A stretch of DNA of 64,000 nt from Pleurotus djamor (lineage: Eukaryota; Basidiomycota; Agaricomycetes; Agaricales; Pleurotaceae): the NCBI GenBank assembly GCA_029747585.1, contig JAPEVF010000101.1, positions 1-64,000 on the forward strand. The letters are read 5' to 3'. Numbering within the stretch: the stretch's first letter is position 1; each line of letters opens with the position of its first letter. Of the stretch, positions 57,459 to 64,000 are shown piece after piece. The translations under genes were made by a program, and so were the position numbers. The notes below the pieces were generated by a model. The model made no database searches, had not been told where the DNA came from, and saw nothing but the letters and a program-made list of their open reading frames with translations.

Positions 57459-57770
57459 ACATACACTAGTGACTCTACATAGGATGTATGTCATGATCAT
57501 TACCCTGGTGCTACAGTAAAAATCGGAAATATATCTACAATCTACGCATCAAAATCCTGGTTCGTGTACAGCATAACAAATGCATGGCAAAGATAGTCCT
57601 GCGATGAATCAATACAGATGGACGGATGAACGAAAACATATTCAAAAGGAGGCATTAGAAATCCAGAAAGCTCAGCATGGGGAAGTATCTAATCAGAAGA
57701 GAGTTCGAGGACCTCATGAGCACTGGGATGGAGAGACAGTCAGGTATGAGCTGGATATAGCGCGAGAGAC
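57459..57770. other. Convergent 3' region, M35 B and RecQ
   Basis: Nothing recognised; both genes end here. Confidence 0.4.
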
Positions 57771-60700
57771 TTACACGACAGGACGCCGCTGGGTGGAAGT
57801 CTTTGCATGATTATTGCGGCCACTTTTCGTAGAGGTACTGCGCATATTGTAGGACCATGCGTCAAGTTCAGGATCGTCTTCATCGTCATCACTGGGGATC
57901 GTCAAACTTGGACGAGCTTTCTTCCGTGCATTCCGCGGAGAGGGCCTCTGCTTTGGTTTAGGAAGTAGAGAATCCCCAGTATCTGAGTCATCATCAACGA
58001 TAAATCCGTTGAGATCGTTGCCATCGTCATCGTCACCATCATCGGTGTCGTCTTTCGCGGGTTTCTTCCGCTTGGAAGGTACACGAGGCTTTGAGGACGA
58101 AGACGACGCAACTGGAGGCAGTTCGTGGTCTTTGGAAGGACCAGCGGACGACGTCGATTTTCTTGGCCTCTTGACAGGCGTAGGCTTTGCGAACGAACAC
58201 ATGATGCGATCTACAGTTACAGAATCCAACTTTTCTTTGGTCATGCGCGTTAGGCGAATCGCCCGGGTTCCGGATTTGAGGTAAACGTTGACGGTGTACG
58301 CTGTGTTCGTGTACTCCTCGGTTAGGTAACCAGTAATGAGTAGCTCGATAAGCAGGCGTTCCGTTTCCTTGAACGACGAAGGAGTGTCAGAGACATTGAA
58401 ACCATACGAAGGGGACTGAAAACATCTCACATCTTTCGAGAAAGTGATCTTGCCTCCGGCCACGCGTTCCACATCAACCTCTATTTGTTCTTTATCCTTC
58501 TTACGGCCTTTCCCGCCACCTTGGGCATCAACGGTCCCTTTGCCCAAACCACGCACAAGGTCGACCAGACTGGAGAACGTTACGCGGCCGCCACTGCGAC
58601 GGACCTCATCGAGAACTTTGAGAACTTGCCAGGCCTGCTCGGTAACGTCTTTCGTAGAAAAGGAATCAGGCTTTTCTTGTCGAGCGCAATTATCACAGTG
58701 ACCACACGGAGTGAGCGCGTCAACGTCCTTGGTCGACCACGAAGACATTGAAAGCTGGGAGGTATGCGAAAAGCATCTAAGATGCACGGCGCAAGGATGA
58801 GTGCGTGAAAGTTATTTTCAGTGAAAACTCGCACTTAGCAAAGGTAACCTTGCGACATTCATCTAGGTTCTGCGCAAAATGCAGCATATTATAAACTTCG
58901 CATGCATAGTAAAAATCAAGGCGGAAGTAGGGAGGATAGAAACGCACGTTTGGTTTGCCCATCCACATCAGTACACACCATACTGCTGAGCGTCATCGCA
59001 TCCTGAGGGCGATAGAACAAGACACAATCCGCGTCTTGCCCATCTCTTCCAGCTCGCCCGGATTCCTGATAATATGCCTCAAGCGTCTTCTACTCCCAGA
59101 GAAGATCAGAGATGTTTTACCGATGTTTTGTGTACGATGTCTTACCGAAATCTGATACATGTGACCATTAGCTCAGTCATTCGTACACGGACTTCAAAGA
59201 GTGCTCACAGAATGGTGTAGAATGAAGCGGACGTTGGCCTTGTCGATACCTAGACCAAACGCTAAACTAGCATTTAGACGATCGGAAGCGACGGAGGGAA
59301 GAACATGAAGGTCTTACCAATAGTGGCGCAGACAACTTTGACATTCCCATCCCTCCAACGACGATGCAAAGATTCCTTCTCCGCATCACTGACATCTGCA
59401 TGGTATACGCCACTCTTGATACCGTGTTCTATCAAGCCTTTGGAGACCTCTTCCGTGTCCTATAACCAGCTATCGTGACGGGAGACTCTCATAAGAAGTA
59501 ATGAGACGTACCTTCTTCCTTAAGCAGTATATGATCCCAGTATCATTCTTGTGCTTTTCTAAGATATAATCAACCATGACCTTGAGGGAGGCCGTACTTG
59601 AAGAAGGTTTCGGTAAGACTTCGTAATGTAGATTCGGTCGGTAAAGGGGAGCGGAAAAGTAGACAGTTCCCTGGTCAATATGTGCAGCTAAGAGGAATTG
59701 AGACACATCCGAAAAGAGACGAAAAGGGAGGGTAGTCACCATGGCCGTCAACGATGGGTTTCATCTTCAAGATCTTGAGAACGTCTTCCAAGACGCGGGG
59801 TGGGCAAGTAGCTGACAGCGCCATGATTGGCACACGGGGGTACATTTGACGGAGGACATGGAGATTGCGATAGTCCGGTCTGGCCAGAGGTTCAGACAAA
59901 TGAATGGTATGAGAAGATGGGGATGACCGACTCACCGAAAACTATGCCCCATCTGAGACACACAATGCGCCTCGTCGATGACAAACCGTGCTGCGAATTG
60001 ACATCGGTTCAATTGACACCATGGCGCGGGCAGCAGAGAAACGTACCAAGCTTATCGGCTTTATAGAGCTTGTCTAGTGCAGATAAAAAGCGTTTGGCTT
60101 TGGCTACTCTTTCAGGCTGCGAAGTCAGGTGTTAGTAGAAGTGTTACAGTTATTGATTAGGCAAGCACTCACGGTGACATACAGAAGTTTGATCTCCTTG
60201 TCGACAGGAAGGTTGCCTTCGCCCATGCTGCGAAGTTGGCCATAGATATTGTTCGTCTCTTCTTTGCCTGTAGCACTCGTCAACATGAACGCACTGATAC
60301 CGGCATCTCTGAGATGAAGGACTTGGTCCATGATGAGAGCTATTAGAGGCGAAATGACGACAGTACAGCCAGGCGTCAGTAGGGCCGGCAGCTGATAAGT
60401 CAACGATTTTCCACCACCTGCAAAATATGGTGAATCATGACATGCGCGTCCCCCGAAAGTCGGACATACCGGTGGGCATGATGCAGACTACATCGCGACC
60501 ATCGACATTGGCATTACAAGCACTAGGGTCTTTCAGATGCGGGAGGAAATGGTGAAAAACAGGGTTTCTGACCCTTGCTGGCATAGCCGAAAGTTGTTGA
60601 TCCCAAAGACGCGCTTCATCGTCGTTTTGAGCTGTGGAACCCACAGGAAGTCATCGGAATAATAATCAATTCCATCATTGACGCGCTCTTTGCCTTTCCC

Positions 60701-61249
60701 TTGTCAAAAGTCAGGCATTAATGACGCCTACACGCAGAAAAAAACAAGGAATTGCCATACCTTTAGAGCCAACGTTCCCAAAAACACTTTCCTTGCGCAA
60801 CCGACTCAGTTCCTCCTCTAATTCCTTCTTCTCCTCCATCCTGAGCGACCTCAGATCCTGAATTTTCCTTATTTCATCATCGTAGGACGCGATTTCTGAC
60901 TCTATTCCAGCTAAACGCGTCTTTAAAGCTTTCTGTTGGTCGAGGTATGCGTTCTGTCCAGTTGAAGGTCCAGCGTGCGCGTTAGTCGCGTTCGGCGCGT
61001 CCGGTGTTGTCTCCATTGTACGCGTGCCTGAGGCAACGCGCTTAGTGGGCTCCTTGCTTGCCTTGACGGCTTTCTTGACTACGACTGGAGACAGACTTTG
61101 TTGTTTCATTTCATCCATTTCCATCCGCGATTTTTCAAGTAAAGCTTCAAGCTATGTAATAGTTATTAGCTGCGCGCCACTTCTATCAAAGGAGTACGCA
61201 CATCGTCCGAGTCAAGGTGATCGGTTTCATAGGTGTAGTCGAAGGTCAT
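57771..61249 (-). CDS. RecQ DNA helicase, RECQL1 type
   Basis: Starts MTFDYTYETDHLDSDD at 61249. An N-terminal coiled coil follows (TRLAGIESEIASYDDEIRKI and MEEKKELEEELSRL), as in human RECQL1. Helicase motifs in order: MPTGGGKSL (Walker A, split by an intron), VVISPLIALIMDQV, LLYVTPERVAKAKRF, VIDEAHCVSQMGHSFRPDY (DEAH), MALSATCPP, YRPNLHYEVLPKPSS, GIIYCLRKK, VVCATIAFGLGID and YYQESGRAGRDGQDADCVLF (motif VI). CRKVTFAK and CGHCDNC supply the RecQ zinc-binding cysteines, then an RQC-like region and an acidic and basic tail (DTDDGDDDDGNDL). No HRDC domain is seen. The aromatic-rich loop has Met where the family has Trp (SQMGHSF for SQWGHDF). The role is 3'-5' unwinding of DNA in replication and repair, in the nucleus. 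Confidence 0.86.
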
Positions 61250-61380
61250 AATAATCTGGGGCGATCCTGTTGGGTAAAGGTGTTTGGCGCTGTTGTAATG
61301 CTGAGATAGGGGCTTCAGGAGCTCTCAGCACGGGTTCAAGTTGCTCGAATGGGCTTGGCCCCAAGTCGATCGAACCTGCC
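61250..61380. promoter_or_regulatory. 131-bp divergent promoter, RecQ and DUF6593-like gene
   Basis: The start codons of two oppositely oriented genes are only 131 bp apart, so the core promoters must overlap or be shared. No box was identified with confidence. Confidence 0.5.
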
Positions 61381-62420
61381 ATGATCATCGGTGAGGATGT
61401 CTATGCAGACCTGCACATCTTCTCTGACTTACCGCTTATGATAAGAGCCTCCTCCTCCTCGTACCACCTCTCCAGAACCCGAGGTTGAATCAGAGGATCC
61501 CCCAGAGTAGGCGGCTTAGCTTCTGTCCTGAATGTTGGCTCACGGGGTTGACTTACAGTTACAACACATCAACTACAAGACATTCAAGGCCGCCTCAGTA
61601 TGTCTCAATATATTGAAGGACAACTTGAGCTTAACGCTGATGATGGTCGGAGCCAGGTACTCACAACATACCCGACCCTCTCATGCTCTCGTTTATAGAT
61701 TCACCAACTGGCTTTCAGACTCTCTCCTCCTCGTACCGCCACGAAATGCCTCTACATCCAACGTGAACCCATTGTACCATATATCCGTCAAACTGAACTT
61801 GAACCCGTTCCTCCCGGTTTCATACATCACAACCGTTCGGAGAGGTGCTGATGACCAAGGTCCGTTAGTTGGCTCATTTGAGTGAGTGGACTGGGTTCAT
61901 TTTCTGGGTAGACATCGCGGTAGCTCATTGCTACGATGCATGGCTATAGGATGTCGCTATCTCAGAGACGGGCCACCGTTTCGATCGGGGACATCATGAC
62001 GGGCTTGTCCAAAGTACTTCAAACCATCAATTCGTCTCCGGTAAGCTGTCGTCTTCCGGGCCCTGCTTTTGAATCCCATCGTGGCTCACCCAATCCCCCC
62101 ACTCCAGCGCCACTGGTCATGGAACTTTGGAGATGTCAGATTGCGGTGGGATTGTCGGAATGTACTTGATGATGGGTCACCCATGTGCATCGTACGTATC
62201 TCGCCCATCCCTTGATGCCCAATGACCGACTGCACCCAAACAGTGCTACGCTCGGGACGACGTCAGCACCCAACTCGCCTCGTTCGTCCCGCCGCCGCTC
62301 AACGCCTCTCCACCGCTCCCAGCAGCAACCTTGACAGTTTTCCCAGAAGGCCACGACTGTTTTGACCATATACTCATATCAGCTCTGATCGTAGACAGAA
62401 AACGGACTTTGGAATATTGA
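61381..62420 (+). CDS. DUF6593-like protein with two PPxY motifs
   Basis: A seven-exon model keeps frame throughout. MII at 61381 splices (GTGAGG) to a proline/acidic segment (EPPPPRTTSPEPEVESEDPP), then DYNTSTTRHSRPPQ, then YSQHTRPSHALVYRFTNWLS. The body reads LLLVPPRNASTSNVNPLYHI, NPFLPVSYITTVRRGADDQG, GSFEMSLSQRRATVSIGDIM, RHWSWNFGDVRLRWDCRNVL and finally ATLTVFPEGHDCFDHILISA followed by LIVDRKRTLEY and TGA at 62418-62420. The last block (H-x3-FDHILISALI-x-xRKR) recalls the basidiomycete DUF6593 family, a beta-rich fold of unknown function. That family call rests on memory of its pattern. Two PPxY motifs (PPDY, PPQY), both created across splice junctions, could bind WW domains of Rsp5/Nedd4 ligases. 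Confidence 0.6.
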
Positions 62421-62694
62421 ATGTTGTTGGATTCAACCGTATATCCCAGCTTAAGACTTAAGTTTGTCCCGCTGGACTATGTGCTGCTGCACTGACCACA
62501 TGGTCATGATGACTGTCATCGCCGCGGCCTCTGCGCGACACTCTCACCTATGTGGCTCGATTTATTGTGGCTATGGAACGTGGAGATGTCCCCACGGGCC
62601 CCGTATGGGATGCTTCAAGTGAGTTTTTTATTCGTAGCAAAGGACATTTTGTAATTGAATTTATCCTGCGTAGAAGGTTCGCATATTCTCCTTC
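62421..62694. other. Convergent intergenic region
   Basis: Nothing recognised. Confidence 0.35.
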
Positions 62695-64000
62695 CTATAC
62701 AATAAGGGCATCCAAGGTTTCGGCCCAGGTTTCCCAAGCACTCTTCAACATCCTTCCAATTCCCTGCCTTTCCACTACCAACGCACGTACACCAGCCCGC
62801 TCTATCTTCTTGACAAGCATGACATTCAGTACATTGTAAGGCTCCAATGCCTTTGCTACGACTGGATCAAGCTCGTCCGCTTCGAACCCATAAGCCTCGG
62901 ACAAGGCGATAAAATCGAAGGCTGTCGAATAATTCCCCTTCTGCTGTCTTCGCCAAAGGCGTGACAAACAAACACTGCCTACCCATGCTTCGGCATGTCC
63001 CACCAACGGACTATCTGTAACAATGCTAAAGCGCAGCGCGTGTCGATTCCTTGGGACAGAACCACTGCGATCATTCGTGGGTATGCAAAATTTCGCGTTT
63101 TTGGTATGCATCCAGAGTCCGTCAGCAGATACGTCCCGGATGTCAGCGTTGCTCTTGAAGGGTGCATCGTATAGAAGGCCTGGCCTTTCTATCTGGAAGT
63201 AGACCGTCCCATCATCCTCTGTCGTGGCGTCCCATCCCTTCGGAAGCTCTGATACCTTATAGTCGCATGTGCGTACTGCGCAGTTTCGATGGGAGGTCAA
63301 GTCGTAGAAGAATAAATCGCATATCGGGCGTGTCCTGCGCCACCGTTCTCGTAGTACCGGTAGGCCGTTGAAATCCCCAAAGGCATCGTGATACTCCACC
63401 CCTCTGGTCCAACCCGCCCATGCCCAACTCGGAAACGCGTTAATCCGTTGAGGGTTAGGGCTACAGGAATGCCAAAGCAAACTCTCATGAAACATTTCTT
63501 CTGGCAAAGCTTGTGCAAATGATAGTCCATACATGAACTTGTATGTGCCCAGCACTGCTTCAAACCCTGCGATGCGATCGCTCGTCACGGTCATCCCACG
63601 CGAAGTATACTCCTTGACCAACCGGCAGTACTCGTAAAAGTAAGTCTTTCGTTTTGCGAGATGATAAACATCCCTTGGATGCATCGTCGGGGTCTCCCAG
63701 CTCATGGAAAGTCTAATTTCTGTCATTGACGCACTTCTGACTACTTGCGGATGCTCTCCTTTCCAGTCCTCACTCCAGTCGGCCTGTTGGCAATGAAAGT
63801 ATGCCATGTCGTTGACGAAGAAGATACATCGCCGGGATAAGAGACGTTCCTGATAAGTCCATCCCCTGGTATTCCATACAGAGTCTTCAACAGCTTGGTT
63901 CCCGTCGGGAAAAAGCTGAACTAGTTCCAAATCATCTGAATAGCGTGCGATGTTTTGTCGAATATCTCCCTTTCTGTATGCCTCCGATACCGCAGTTGGC
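62695..64000 (-). CDS. HET-domain (heterokaryon incompatibility-like) protein, 5' truncated
   Basis: The minus frame is open from the window edge to TAG/TGA at 62695 without an intron. It carries YSDDLELVQLFPDGNQAVED, SVWNTRGWTYQERLLSRRCI and FFVNDMAYFHCQ, the C-terminal signature of the HET domain (PF06985: W-x-R-x-WT-x-QE-x-LLS-R). The following 350 residues have MHPRDVYHLAKRKTYFYEYC, RIAGFEAVLG and SWAWAGWTRGVEYHDAFGDF. These are typical of the variable part after HET, in which tryptophan-rich SWSWAGW motifs recur. HET proteins trigger cell death or recognition reactions at non-self fusion in ascomycetes; in basidiomycetes the role is mostly untested. The N-terminal part of the domain lies outside the window. 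Confidence 0.82.
   Translation of the reverse strand, partial: PTAVSEAYRKGDIRQNIARYSDDLELVQLFPDGNQAVEDSVWNTRGWTYQERLLSRRCIFFVNDMAYFHCQQADWSEDWKGEHPQVVRSASMTEIRLSMSWETPTMHPRDVYHLAKRKTYFYEYCRLVKEYTSRGMTVTSDRIAGFEAVLGTYKFMYGLSFAQALPEEMFHESLLWHSCSPNPQRINAFPSWAWAGWTRGVEYHDAFGDFNGLPVLRERWRRTRPICDLFFYDLTSHRNCAVRTCDYKVSELPKGWDATTEDDGTVYFQIERPGLLYDAPFKSNADIRDVSADGLWMHTKNAKFCIPTNDRSGSVPRNRHALRFSIVTDSPLVGHAEAWVGSVCLSRLWRRQQKGNYSTAFDFIALSEAYGFEADELDPVVAKALEPYNVLNVMLVKKIERAGVRALVVERQGIGRMLKSAWETWAETLDALIV

Noticed and set aside
1..64000. CRISPR arrays, prokaryotic operons, riboswitches or insertion sequences
   Set aside because: None seen; the intron-rich gene structure is eukaryotic and no regularly spaced repeats or transposase genes were recognised.

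Overview
The window is nuclear DNA of a filamentous basidiomycete, most likely an Agaricomycete. Nearly every protein gene is split by many short GT-AG introns of about 50-70 bp. The gene content is typical of mushroom genomes: three F-box/leucine-rich genes, two BTB/POZ genes, two HExxH peptidyl-Lys-type (M35) secreted metallopeptidases, a PL14 polysaccharide lyase, a HET-domain gene, a DUF6593-like gene and small secreted proteins. Scattered N bases (about 3552-3597, 8529-8572, 16339, 38561-38668, 39113-39119, 39557, 39738-39740, 39889, 40154-40158, 51421) show draft sequence, and several gene ends there cannot be fixed. Exon boundaries below were read by eye from donor, acceptor and frame, so they should be taken as models.

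Layout. 1-3.9 kb: the 3' part of a DUF455 ferritin-like gene (+) and an amino-acid/GABA-type permease (-). 3.9-8.4 kb: one weak membrane-protein candidate, then about 3.3 kb with no gene I can support and a decayed duplicated segment. 8.4-14.6 kb: one very large minus-strand gene for an SpvB/VCBS/YD-repeat (Rhs) protein, which is the architecture of bacterial Tc-toxin B/C subunits but carried in spliceosomal introns. 16.3-29.3 kb: a family of about 230-residue proteins that I do not recognise, with four copies sharing one five-exon structure and one relic. Two copies look intact and two are broken (a 7-bp insertion and an in-frame TAG). Two BTB genes in opposite orientation and a 5S-rRNA-like stretch lie among them. 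29.5-31.3 kb: F-box gene 1. 33.5-42.8 kb: three paralogous MFS anion:cation-symporter-type transporters, one minus and two plus. 43-50.6 kb: PL14 lyase, F-box gene 2, M35 peptidase A, F-box gene 3 and a cysteine-rich secreted protein. 52.6-57.5 kb: a Ser/Pro-rich low-complexity protein, a Gly-rich secreted protein and M35 peptidase B. 57.8-62.4 kb: a RECQL1-type helicase sharing a 131-bp divergent promoter with a DUF6593-like, PPxY-containing protein. 62.7-64 kb: the 3' part of a HET-domain gene running off the window.

The region behaves as a local duplication hot spot: five separate families (MFS x3, F-box x3, unknown family x4 plus a relic, BTB x2, M35 x2) each have several members within 60 kb. 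The housekeeping genes (DUF455, RecQ) sit near the ends. The best candidates for something new are the unknown multicopy family at 16.3-29.3 kb and the intron-bearing Tc/Rhs-like protein beside it.
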